64,000 nucleotides of DNA from positions 2,232,001 to 2,296,000 of the forward strand of contig NZ_OU659204.1 of the NCBI RefSeq assembly GCF_915403165.1, given 5' to 3'. The DNA is from Providencia alcalifaciens. Lineage in GTDB: Bacteria > Pseudomonadota > Gammaproteobacteria > Enterobacterales > Enterobacteriaceae. Position 1 is the first letter of the stretch. Each line of letters opens with the position of its first letter. The notes below the pieces were generated by a model. That model ran no database searches, was not told the DNA's origin, and saw only the letters and a list, made by a program, of their open reading frames with translations. Below, piece by piece: positions 1-7,750 of this stretch. Made by a program: the position numbers and the translations under genes.

Positions 1-514
1 CACTTTGGCAACCCAATTGCAGTAAACGTTGCCCTTGCTCACGCATTTGTTCTTCGGTTTGCGCCACCGGCTCATCAAGTAATACTGCCGCTTCGGGTAA
101 ATTTGGTGTGATCAGAGAAACCATGGGTAAAAGCTCACGTCTTAGCGTCTCCACGGCATCAGGTAATAATAGTGGGTCTCCGCTTTTGGCTAACATCACA
201 GTATCGAGCACCACATAAGGTACGGGTGTTTTTTTCAACGCATTGGCGACAACTTGAACATTGTCGCGATTAGATAACATTCCGATTTTCGCGGCATCAA
301 TACGGACATCACTTAAAACAGAGTTCAATTGCGCTGCAACAAAGTCTGAAGGGATATTATGGATGGCTTGAACACCTTGCGTATTTTGTGCCACCAGTGC
401 AGTTATTACACTGGTTCCATACGCACCGAGTGCGGAAAATGTTTTCAGGTCTGCTTGAATACCAGCTCCGCCTGATGGATCTGTTCCCGCAATCGTTAAT
501 GCATTCACTCTCAT
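1..514 (-). CDS. thiD: Hydroxymethylpyrimidine/phosphomethylpyrimidine kinase ThiD, 5' part (runs off left edge)
   Basis: About 171 N-terminal codons are present; the C-terminus lies outside the window. The protein starts MRVNALTIAGTDPSGGAGIQ and continues with ADLKTFSALGAYGTSV, the ribokinase-fold signature of ThiD, which phosphorylates HMP and HMP-P for thiamine synthesis in the cytoplasm. Later matches to the family are KIGMLSNRDNV and the segment with DTVMLAKSGDPLL and TPNLPEAAVLL. The start is the ATG at 514, preceded by a GGAGAGG Shine-Dalgarno sequence. Three 18-bp tandem repeats lie just upstream. No TPP riboswitch is evident in the short upstream stretch. The family call is secure; only the missing 3' end limits it. 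Confidence 0.9.
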   Translation of the reverse strand, partial: MRVNALTIAGTDPSGGAGIQADLKTFSALGAYGTSVITALVAQNTQGVQAIHNIPSDFVAAQLNSVLSDVRIDAAKIGMLSNRDNVQVVANALKKTPVPYVVLDTVMLAKSGDPLLLPDAVETLRRELLPMVSLITPNLPEAAVLLDEPVAQTEEQMREQGQRLLQLGCQS

Positions 515-530
515 TAATGCCCTCTCCATT

Positions 531-584
531 GTCTTCAGAAAAATAATGGTCTTCAGAAAAATAATTGCCTTCAGAAAGATAATT
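531..584. repeat. Three tandem 18-bp repeats upstream of thiD
   Basis: Three head-to-tail copies of an 18-bp unit (531-548, 549-566, 567-584), core CTTCAGAAAAATAATT. The first two differ at one base and the third at a few. They lie 17 bp from the thiD start codon, in its 5' leader or promoter. They also create a spurious repetitive peptide on the minus strand. Confidence 0.75.
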
Positions 585-894
585 GACCTTAGTCATATTG
601 CGTTTATGATGCCTTTTTAACTTAAAAAAAATCATTAAGTTAATGAAACAACGACCTTAAATGGATTGTCTCATACAAAACATTAATTACTAGCAGATTA
701 TCCATTGACCCCAATAATTAGATGCGATTAATTTCCATCTAGAGTAATTCAATATTTTACATAAAATAATCATATGGTTATGAATCATAAATTCATTCTA
801 ATACCCATAATTGATATAAACATTGAATTGATTCCTTACAACAAATTACGATCCTAATAAGTCATTATCCTAATTTAACCATTTATTGCTGTCC

Positions 895-933
895 TATTTA
901 GCTTATCTTTATTAAAATAATTCCCACTACAAT
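895..933 (+). promoter_or_regulatory. PhoP-box-like direct repeat and -10 candidate upstream of pagP
   Basis: TATTTA (895-900), the 5-bp spacer GCTTA, then TCTTTA (906-911): two hexamers in the 11-bp phase typical of PhoP boxes (consensus GTTTA repeats). A TACAAT -10 candidate lies at 928-933, 16 bp after the second hexamer. pagP is a classical PhoP-regulated gene in Salmonella, and the phoP upstream region in this window has the same arrangement. The match is degenerate, so this is an inference. Confidence 0.45.
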
Positions 934-1008
934 TATTACAATTGCGATAATGATGTTGTCAATGTCTATCATGACTCATCTATCAGATAAAACTAGATTG
1001 GATCCACA

Positions 1009-1584
1009 ATGAGAGTTAATAAAAACATACAGTTGGTTGTAGGCGCATCGGCAATTCTGAGCGCTTCAATCTGCATGTCATCACCTGCGTTGGCTGAAGA
1101 GCAGCCTGTCGGTTTATGGGATAAATTCACCAATAACGTCAGCACCACTTGGGATTCTGACAAATATGAGCTGTATATCCCGTTCTTCACTTGGCATAAC
1201 CGTTTTATGTACGATAAAGAAAAAACGGATACCTACAATGAAGAACCATGGGGCTTTGGTATCGGTAAATATCGTTATGATGAAGATAATGACTGGCATG
1301 CACTCTATGCAATGGCATTTATGGATTCCCATAATAAAGTCGAGCCAATCGTTGGTTATGGTTTCCAAAAAATGTGGATCCCAGGCGACCTTGATGGTTT
1401 CCGTATGGGTGCGGGTTTTACGTTAGGTATCACCGCGCGTGAAGAATATAGCTATATCCCAATCCCAGTTCCGCTGCCTTTAGTCTCTGTCGAATATGAT
1501 AAATTTTCTGTTCAAGCCACCTATATTCCAGGCACCTACAATAACGGTAACGTGCTGTTTGCTTGGTTACGTTGGCAGTGGTAA
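1009..1584 (+). CDS. pagP: Lipid A palmitoyltransferase PagP
   Basis: 191 aa outer-membrane acyltransferase that moves palmitate from phospholipid to lipid A, giving resistance to cationic antimicrobial peptides. A signal peptide is visible with cleavage after PALA (residue 29). The mature protein starts with an amphipathic segment (GLWDKFTNNV) and then an eight-stranded barrel. Catalytic residues match the E. coli enzyme: His63 in FTWHNR, and Asp106-Ser107 in AFMDSHNK. The C-terminus is WLRWQW, an aromatic end typical of barrel proteins. It is monocistronic with its own terminator. A PhoP-box-like repeat lies upstream. Length and motifs fit the family throughout. Confidence 0.95.
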   Translation: MRVNKNIQLVVGASAILSASICMSSPALAEEQPVGLWDKFTNNVSTTWDSDKYELYIPFFTWHNRFMYDKEKTDTYNEEPWGFGIGKYRYDEDNDWHALYAMAFMDSHNKVEPIVGYGFQKMWIPGDLDGFRMGAGFTLGITAREEYSYIPIPVPLPLVSVEYDKFSVQATYIPGTYNNGNVLFAWLRWQW

Positions 1585-1640
1585 GCGCTTGAGCTTACGC
1601 TCATATCGCTAGAGGCCGATTTAACAGAAAATAAGTACAA

Positions 1641-1675
1641 AAAAACCGGTAGATTAAAAATCTTACCGGTTTTTA
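1641..1675 (+). terminator. Rho-independent terminator of pagP
   Basis: ACCGGTAGATT pairs with AATCTTACCGGT, with one bulged base, followed by TTTTT. It lies 57 bp after the pagP stop and could also serve the convergent permease gene. Confidence 0.8.
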
Positions 1676-1720
1676 TTTATATAGCCTTTTATTTATCAAT
1701 ACGCTTACTTATTGATAAGG

Positions 1721-3085
1721 CTATAACGCATTGCCCTCTACACCTTGTTTTTTGGTGCCCGAGAATTGATAACCAACCCACAGAACCGCGACCCAAACAG
1801 GCATAATCAGGACAGAAACGCGTAAGCCATCCATTGTTAGAATAATAATCAAGATCAGCGACAAGAACGCTAAACACAGATAGTTACCAAATGGATACCA
1901 AATACTCTTAAACTTCGTTTCAATACCTTGTTTATTCATTGCTGCTCTAAACTTCAAGTTAGAGACACAGATCATAATCCAGTTTAAAACTAACGTGGTG
2001 ACCACTAAGGACATCAGTAATTCAAATGCCTTACCTTCCATCACAAAGTTAATCAAGATCCCGCCAGAAGTCGCGATACCTGAAACAAGCAATGCCATCA
2101 CAGGCACGCCGCCTTTATTCACTTTTGCCATAAAGCGTGGTGCGTTACCTTGTTGTGCTAAGCCATACAGCATGCGGCTAGTACAGTAAGCTCCACTGTT
2201 ATAAACCGACAGAGCAGCAATCAAAATCACCACGTTCAACGCGTTGGCAACAAGTAAGTCACCCAGCTCATGGAAAATCAATACGAATGGGCTAGTTTTA
2301 CCATCCAGTTGTACCCATGGATACAGCGCCAATAATACCGCCAGTGAGCCGATATAAAAAATTAAGATACGGTAAACCACTTGGTTGATGGCTTTAGGAA
2401 TGCTTTTATCGGGATCTTCCGCTTCTGCCGCGGTGATCCCTACTAACTCCAATCCACCAAATGAGAACATAATAATTGCCAGCGCGACCAATAGCCCATT
2501 ATAGCCTTTGGCAAAAAAGCCGCCGTATTCCCATAAGTTACTCACTTTAGCTTGAGGGCCACCATGACCACTAAACAGCAAGTAACAACCAAATAAAATC
2601 ATCGCGATAACCGCAACAACTTTGATCAGAGCAAACCAGAATTCAGTCTCTCCATAGGAGCGAACGTTAATCAGGTTAATCGCATTAACCGCAATAAAAA
2701 ACACCAGCGCCGAAACCCAAATAGGTAACTCAGGCCACCAGTGTTGCATATATTTACCCGCAGCGGTCAGTTCAGTCATCCCAACGAGGATAAACATGAC
2801 CCAGTAGTTCCAACCCGAGAGGAACCCGGCAAAACCGCCCCAATATTTGAATGCGAAATGGCTAAATGACCCTGCAACAGGCTCTTGAACAATCATTTCA
2901 CCTAACTGACGCATGATCAGAAAAGCGATAAATCCACACAATGCATACCCGAGTAGTACCGAAGGCCCTGCCATTTGAATAGTGGTTGCTATCCCTAAAA
3001 ATAGCCCTGTACCGACAGCGCCCCCTAAGGCAATTAACTGAATATGCCTGTTTTTCAATCCGCGCTTTAACGTCTGTTGCGCCAT
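1721..3085 (-). CDS. pheP: Aromatic amino acid permease, PheP/AroP group
   Basis: 454 aa inner-membrane APC-superfamily permease with about 12 hydrophobic segments, predicted to import phenylalanine or other aromatic amino acids with protons. The N-terminus LKRGLKNRHIQLIALGGAVG is the family signature. MRQLGEMIVQEPVAGSF, GWNYWVMFILVGMTELTAAG and the C-terminal RAAMNKQG...YPFGNYLCLAF are closer to E. coli PheP than to AroP, although other segments (IFHELGDLLVANALN, LAQQGNAP) look AroP-like. Substrate is therefore not certain. The start ATG at 3085 has a weak AAGG upstream. It is monocistronic, in a convergent pair with pagP. Confidence 0.8.
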   Translation of the reverse strand: MAQQTLKRGLKNRHIQLIALGGAVGTGLFLGIATTIQMAGPSVLLGYALCGFIAFLIMRQLGEMIVQEPVAGSFSHFAFKYWGGFAGFLSGWNYWVMFILVGMTELTAAGKYMQHWWPELPIWVSALVFFIAVNAINLINVRSYGETEFWFALIKVVAVIAMILFGCYLLFSGHGGPQAKVSNLWEYGGFFAKGYNGLLVALAIIMFSFGGLELVGITAAEAEDPDKSIPKAINQVVYRILIFYIGSLAVLLALYPWVQLDGKTSPFVLIFHELGDLLVANALNVVILIAALSVYNSGAYCTSRMLYGLAQQGNAPRFMAKVNKGGVPVMALLVSGIATSGGILINFVMEGKAFELLMSLVVTTLVLNWIMICVSNLKFRAAMNKQGIETKFKSIWYPFGNYLCLAFLSLILIIILTMDGLRVSVLIMPVWVAVLWVGYQFSGTKKQGVEGNAL

Positions 3086-3660
3086 ATCTTTACCCTTCGT
3101 CCTCTAGCTTTTTGTTATCGTCCACAGTTGTGATAATCACGCAAGTTTATTTGAATTTTTGCATGAACTCCACTCGCAATTACACCACTGTAAAGCTGGC
3201 TTTCTGCCTGTCTTCTAATGTTTCCAAATAATGACAAACTAATATCCAGTAAGACGTTGCAAAATGCAAACTCAAAATGGTAACAAACCCGTCACGCGGC
3301 AGACGCCAAGTTGAAAGTCATCCCCGCCCTGATCGCAGAGATTATTCATTGCTAAGAGGTATAAAAAAGCACAAACAATTATAATGCTTATGATTAATAG
3401 CATATTTCGCATAGATAATGGGATTCATAATAGTCACATCATCTGGCAATATTAATCGATATTATCGTCTTTAGTTGCGTAAAATGGGCTATTCATCGTT
3501 TTCAAGAAAACAATTGTTTATTTTTGCAGCTCTTGGTAAATAACTGGCTATTGTTGTGTGATTTTTATACATAAATCTGCAATACCGCACAACCAACCTT
3601 TGTCATGGTGAAATGAAGTTGTGTATACTTCAGTTACCGTAAAATAAGAATGAATTTGAG
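3086..3660. other. Divergent permease / AraC-regulator intergenic region
   Basis: 575 bp without a convincing gene. It must hold the promoters of the permease (minus) and the AraC-family gene (plus). A half-matching TyrR-box (TGTAAA, 6 bp, TTTCTG at 3189-3206) lies about 104 bp upstream of the permease start. That is weak evidence only. Confidence 0.6.
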
Positions 3661-4044
3661 ATGGCACAAGATAACCACGTAGCACTTGTTAACGCTCTAA
3701 GTAAATGGATCGAAGAGCATTTAGGTCGAGTCATCCACTTGGAAGAACTCGCTGCCTATTCTGGGTATTCCCTTTGGCATATGCAAAAAATCTTTAAGGA
3801 AGTCACAGGAATTTCCTTAGGAAAATATATCCGTCAGCGTCGACTGGCTGGAGCCGTAAATTTATTAAGAAACAGCAGCCAAAGCATTTTTGATATTGCG
3901 TTAGATTTTGGCTTCGGCTCGCAATCTCACTTTACCTATATGTTCCGCAAAGAATATGGCATTACGCCGTTTGATTTTCGTCAAAATGACCAAATTCATT
4001 TGGATGTAAAAGAGCCATTACACCTAACCCCGGATGATGAGTGA
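3661..4044 (+). CDS. AraC-family transcriptional regulator of the MarA/SoxS/RamA type
   Basis: 127 aa, consisting almost only of the two helix-turn-helix units of a stand-alone AraC domain, with no ligand-binding domain. HTH1 is about residues 27-48 (LEELAAYSGYSLWHMQKIFKE). The linker is GISLGKYIRQRRL and HTH2 is about 75-96 (IFDIALDFGFGSQSHFTYMFRK), closing with YGITPFDFR. Proteins of this size and layout (MarA, SoxS, RamA, and AarP of Providencia stuartii) activate efflux and stress genes by binding marbox sites. I cannot tell which member this is, so no symbol is given. It is monocistronic, and a stem-loop follows at 4057-4089. Confidence 0.85.
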   Translation: MAQDNHVALVNALSKWIEEHLGRVIHLEELAAYSGYSLWHMQKIFKEVTGISLGKYIRQRRLAGAVNLLRNSSQSIFDIALDFGFGSQSHFTYMFRKEYGITPFDFRQNDQIHLDVKEPLHLTPDDE

Positions 4045-4056
4045 ATTTGTTTTACG

Positions 4057-4089
4057 CGCATTGACCTGAATTTTTTCAGATTTAATGCG
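4057..4089 (+). terminator. Stem-loop after the AraC-family gene
   Basis: CGCATT and AATGCG form an outer stem and CTGAA/TTCAG an inner stem around a T-rich loop, starting 12 bp after the stop codon. No long T-run follows, so it may be a processing or weak termination site. Confidence 0.45.
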
Positions 4090-4209
4090 ATAAAACATGG
4101 GCATTCTCATCCTTTTTACTGAGCAACTTATTCGTTGCCTTCTTAGATAATTTACATTCTCGATAATCAGAGTAAGGTACCTGTAGAAGTTCTATTTTAG
4201 GAGGCATTG

Positions 4210-5019
4210 ATGTCAATCAAACTGGTCGCCATTGATTTAGATGGCACGTTACTCAATTCGCAGCACCAAATTTCCCCCGCAGTGAAAGAAGCCATTACCC
4301 GCGCGCACAAACAAGGTGTGCGAATTGTCCTTGCCTCAGGCCGCCCCTATTCTGGTATTTTACCCTACCTTCAAGAACTTGGATTAGATACCGCCAGTAA
4401 CTACTGCATCAGTAATAATGGCAGCGTGATCCATCAAGCCAATGATGGCAGTCACCTGTATGAAAACCTGTTAGATTTTGAAGATTATCAATATTTTGCT
4501 GATCTGGCTAACAACGTGGGGGTTCATATGCACGCCCTTGCGGATAACACTATGTTCACCGCTAATCGCCATATTAGCCGCTATACCATTCATGATGCCT
4601 ATTTCACCAATACCCCTCTGGTGTATTGCCCCGTTAACGAAATGGATAGCTCGCTCAGTTTTACCAAAATCATGATTATTGATCATCCTGAGAAACTGGA
4701 TGTGGGTATCAGCTATATTCCTGAAAATACCTTTGAAAACTATTCGCTGATCAAAACCAGTCCTTATTTCCTCGAAGTTTCGAATAAAGATGCCAGTAAG
4801 GGCTCTGCGCTGAAAGTATTATGTGAAAAGTTATCCCTCACACCAGACAAAATCATGAGCATCGGTGACCAAAATAATGATGTCGCCATGCTACAGTATT
4901 CGAGTGTTTCGGTTGCAATGGGAAATGCTGCACCACATATCCGTGAAATAGTGAAATTTGTCACCACCACCAACGATTGTGATGGCGTTGCTGTCGCAAT
5001 AAACAAATTTATTATCTAG
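4210..5019 (+). CDS. yidA: YidA-type sugar phosphatase (HAD superfamily, Cof subfamily IIB)
   Basis: 269 aa cytosolic phosphatase closely resembling E. coli YidA, which dephosphorylates sugar phosphates. HAD motif I is AIDLDGTLLN near the N-terminus and motif II is VLASGRPYSG. The cap domain fills the middle. Motif III and the Mg-binding motif IV are ASKGSALKVL and IMSIGDQNNDVAML. The start is the ATG at 4210, because AGGAGG ends 5 bp upstream and E. coli YidA starts at the same place. A TTG one codon earlier is less likely. The gene stands alone upstream of brnQ. Confidence 0.9.
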   Translation: MSIKLVAIDLDGTLLNSQHQISPAVKEAITRAHKQGVRIVLASGRPYSGILPYLQELGLDTASNYCISNNGSVIHQANDGSHLYENLLDFEDYQYFADLANNVGVHMHALADNTMFTANRHISRYTIHDAYFTNTPLVYCPVNEMDSSLSFTKIMIIDHPEKLDVGISYIPENTFENYSLIKTSPYFLEVSNKDASKGSALKVLCEKLSLTPDKIMSIGDQNNDVAMLQYSSVSVAMGNAAPHIREIVKFVTTTNDCDGVAVAINKFII

Positions 5020-5069
5020 TGAGCCGTTAATTTAGAGTTCAAATCTCTAGACAAAAATACAATTTAACT

Positions 5070-5103
5070 GGATATGCCTAGGCATTCCCATTCTGGCATA
5101 TCC
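5070..5103 (+). promoter_or_regulatory. Competing hairpins upstream of brnQ
   Basis: A perfect 9-bp inverted repeat (GGATATGCC at 5070-5078, GGCATATCC at 5095-5103) overlaps a perfect 12-bp palindrome, ATGCCTAGGCAT (5074-5085). The same left arm can pair with either right arm. It lies about 135 bp upstream of the brnQ start. It could be a leader structure, an operator or a yidA 3' structure; no T-run follows. Confidence 0.4.
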
Positions 5104-5238
5104 ATCTCCTGCACTTCTCTTAGAGCTATTTTATCCTTTACCTTACTTACTCTTCCAAATTTGATACTATCTGCCTCCTTTAAAAATTGTCATTCATCTA
5201 TAAGTACAATAAAACCCACATCACTAACAGGTAGTAAA

Positions 5239-6570
5239 ATGTTTTCGACTAAAGATATGTTAATTCTGGGGATGATGGTATTCGCCTTATTTCTAGGCGC
5301 GGGAAATATCATCTTTCCACCGATGGCAGGCTATCAATCAGGGACTGACTGGTTTGATACCTCATTAGGCTTTCTGATCACCGGTGTTCTGCTACCCTTC
5401 TTAACCTTGGTTACGGTTGCAGTAAAAGGGCGTGGTGAAAAGCTTTCTGTTGATTTACCCAAATGGGTTGCGGTCATTTTCTGGGTTGCACTCTACTTAA
5501 TCGTCGGCTCTACATTTGCGATGCCAAGGGTGACCAATACCGCGTTTGAAATGGGCTTCTTACCATTAGGCTTTGTTCAAAAAAGCACATTTTCGCATCT
5601 CACTTTCGCACTCATTTTTAACTTTACCTCGATGTTCTTCATGTTAAAGCAAGGTACCATGATCAGCGCGATTGGTAAGTTTATGACTCCAGCATTACTT
5701 GTTTTATTAGTGGTAGTGGGAATTGCCGTGGTCATTAACCCGCTTTCTGATATGAATCCCCCTGTTAAACAGTATGCAGAATTTGCCTTCTTTGGCGGCG
5801 TAATTGATGGCTACCAAACCATGGATGTCCTCTCTGCGATGGCGTTTGGTGGGATTGTGGCGCGTGCATTGGCGTCAAAACAGATCACTGAACCACGCCA
5901 AGTCGCGACCATCACGATTAAAGCAGGTTTAATTTCAGTAAGCTTACTCGCGGCGCTGTATATCTGCCTGTTCTATTTAGGCGCGACCAGTGAACAAGTG
6001 GCGAATACAGCAACCAACGGCGGACAGATCTTCTCTCGTTACGTCGATGTCCTATTTGGTGCAGTAGGTACGTGGATCATGTGCGGGATTGTATTACTCG
6101 CAAGCATGACCACGTTAGTGGGTGTAACTAGCGCATGTGCGGATTACTTTGCCACGTTCCATCACCGTTTAGGCTATCGCTTCTGGGTAGTTTTCTTCAC
6201 GATGCTAACCACTGTCGTGTCCACGTTTGGTCTCGATACCTTATTGCGCGTCACCATTCCGGCTCTGCTGATGATTTACCCTTCATCAGTTACTATCGTG
6301 TTCCTGCAATTTGCACGCAAATTAATGGCGGCACCTCGGGTCACTTATGGGATCACCATTGGCGTAGTTGTGCTGATGAGCCTGTTCGATACGCTAAATA
6401 ACATGGAATTATTGAGTGCAACGGTAAAAGCAAACCTGATCACCTACTTACCGCTGTTTGAGCAAGGTATGGGTTGGTTAATTCCAGGAATTATCGCGTT
6501 TATTATCTCGATGTTTATTGGCAAATTTACCAAGAAAAGCGAGCCTGTTGCTGAGCAAAACTTAGCTTAA
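5239..6570 (+). CDS. brnQ: Branched-chain amino acid transporter BrnQ (LIVCS family)
   Basis: 443 aa inner-membrane sodium- or proton-coupled carrier for leucine, isoleucine and valine, with about 12 membrane segments. The N-terminus has the family signature FALFLGAGNIIFPPMAGYQSG. GGVIDGYQTMDVLSAMAFGGIV and the pattern around TTLVGVTSACADYFA are also conserved. The open frame extends upstream to 5074, but the ATG at 5239 gives the right length (E. coli BrnQ is 439 aa) and starts just before the first membrane segment. A strong terminator follows. Confidence 0.9.
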   Translation: MFSTKDMLILGMMVFALFLGAGNIIFPPMAGYQSGTDWFDTSLGFLITGVLLPFLTLVTVAVKGRGEKLSVDLPKWVAVIFWVALYLIVGSTFAMPRVTNTAFEMGFLPLGFVQKSTFSHLTFALIFNFTSMFFMLKQGTMISAIGKFMTPALLVLLVVVGIAVVINPLSDMNPPVKQYAEFAFFGGVIDGYQTMDVLSAMAFGGIVARALASKQITEPRQVATITIKAGLISVSLLAALYICLFYLGATSEQVANTATNGGQIFSRYVDVLFGAVGTWIMCGIVLLASMTTLVGVTSACADYFATFHHRLGYRFWVVFFTMLTTVVSTFGLDTLLRVTIPALLMIYPSSVTIVFLQFARKLMAAPRVTYGITIGVVVLMSLFDTLNNMELLSATVKANLITYLPLFEQGMGWLIPGIIAFIISMFIGKFTKKSEPVAEQNLA

Positions 6571-6581
6571 TCTTGATATTT

Positions 6582-6627
6582 AAAAGCCGAATGTTGGCAT
6601 ATCGCTGACATTCGGCTTTTTATTTTT
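6582..6627 (+). terminator. Rho-independent terminator of brnQ
   Basis: AAAGCCGAATGT pairs perfectly with ACATTCGGCTTT, followed by a T-rich tract. The A-run on the other side lets it also serve the convergent exporter gene. Confidence 0.9.
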
Positions 6628-6658
6628 TAGGATTAGTACGCTACGCCCCAAACTTAAC

Positions 6659-7543
6659 TCATCGCCTTGTGGCAATAAAACAGGTGATTGACCCTATGGT
6701 TACCATCAAGACACCTTGCCAGAAGCCCAATGTTAATGCGGTACTCAATAACATTGAAGAGAATGCCGTAGAGATCACCGGAGTGAAATAGGACAACGTC
6801 CCAAGAAAAGCCACATTGCCTTTGATAATTGCCACCGTCCAAAGCGCATTTGCCCCGCCAGTTGCAATGGCAGTGACAAATAACAAAATGACACTATTCA
6901 CATTGATATTAAATGGCGCTGGCGTCGAGAAGATAAATAAGATCCACAAACCAACCGATGTCATGATAAAAAACAGCACCATACCATTGCAGCCATTCGA
7001 CATTCGTTTCGTAATATTGCTATAAAAAGCCCACAGTAATGCGCCAACAAAGGCTAAGCCGTAGCTAAGTGGGTTACTTTGAATATTTGAAAGGATCGCG
7101 TTCAAGGACAAAGGTTGATCGCCGGAGATAACCCACAATAAACCCGCAAACGCTAAAATAAGCCCGATAATCAGTAATAGGCTAAAACGCTGTCGATTAA
7201 ACAGAACCGCTAACGCAATTGTGAAGCTCGGCCATAAGTAATTCACCATGCCCAGTTCAATGGCTTGCTGGCGGTTATTGGCAAGCCCTAAGGCTAAAAT
7301 AAAGCAGATTTCATAGCTGACAAATAAAAATGCCCCCCAGAACAAGTAACGTCTAGGGAAAAGATGAATTTTTGGTAATCCCATTACAACAACCAAAACC
7401 AGGCTGCCTATCGAATAGATAAGTGCCGCACCACCAATAGGACCAAAGTTTTCGCTCGTACTGCGAACAAGCCCTACCATTGTACTCCACAATAAAATGG
7501 ACACTACCCCATAAAATGTTGCTGCATATCGTCCGAGTTTCAT
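6659..7543 (-). CDS. yddG: Aromatic amino acid exporter YddG (DMT/EamA family)
   Basis: 294 aa inner-membrane protein with ten hydrophobic segments in two EamA repeats. The family signature LLWSTMVGLVRSTSENFGPIGG opens the protein; AIELGMVNYLWPS, NPLSYGLAFVGALLWAFYSN and GNVAFLGTLSYFTPV also match E. coli YddG, which exports phenylalanine, tyrosine and tryptophan. The frame opens with GTG at 7558, but the ATG at 7543 gives the E. coli N-terminal length. Neither start has an ideal Shine-Dalgarno sequence. It lies between two amino acid uptake genes, so the region handles both import and export. Confidence 0.88.
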   Translation of the reverse strand: MKLGRYAATFYGVVSILLWSTMVGLVRSTSENFGPIGGAALIYSIGSLVLVVVMGLPKIHLFPRRYLFWGAFLFVSYEICFILALGLANNRQQAIELGMVNYLWPSFTIALAVLFNRQRFSLLLIIGLILAFAGLLWVISGDQPLSLNAILSNIQSNPLSYGLAFVGALLWAFYSNITKRMSNGCNGMVLFFIMTSVGLWILFIFSTPAPFNINVNSVILLFVTAIATGGANALWTVAIIKGNVAFLGTLSYFTPVISTAFSSMLLSTALTLGFWQGVLMVTIGSITCFIATRR

Positions 7544-7660
7544 CTTCCTGATCAACACCTTATTTCATATTTATCTGATTATCATTTTCCTCCAAAACCT
7601 TACGCTCTAAGGGCAATAAAGCAAGTTTTTTATATTTATTAGCCAGAAAATAAAGAATAA

Positions 7661-7693
7661 AAAAAGGCGTGTAGAAATAAATCTAGACGCCTT
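7661..7693 (-). terminator. Rho-independent terminator of the AGCS symporter gene
   Basis: On the minus strand AAGGCGTCTAGA pairs with TCTACACGCCTT (one mismatch), followed by TTTTT, 58 bp after the stop codon. Confidence 0.8.
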
Positions 7694-7750
7694 CCATTTA
7701 TATTTCTGTTAACTTTCAACTGCGGTCAACTGCAACCAGCTAGCGTAAAA

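Larger units (their letters stand above)
515..1008. other. Divergent thiD/pagP intergenic region
   Basis: 494 bp, very A+T rich, between two divergently transcribed genes. It holds the 18-bp repeats on the thiD side and a PhoP-box-like direct repeat plus a TACAAT -10 candidate on the pagP side. I see no ORF worth calling. Confidence 0.7.

Noticed and set aside
357..635. Minus-strand ORF with a repeated YFSED-like peptide.
   Set aside because: It is a frame shadow of thiD plus translation of the three 18-bp DNA repeats; thiD itself explains the region.
3189..3206. Possible TyrR box upstream of the PheP-like permease (TGTAAA-N6-TTTCTG).
   Set aside because: Only the left half matches TGTAAA-N6-TTTACA; the right half has three mismatches. 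Kept only as a remark.
7543..7558. GTG 7558 as the start of the YddG-type exporter.
   Set aside because: It adds five residues not expected from E. coli YddG, and no better ribosome-binding site is present; ATG 7543 is preferred but not proven.
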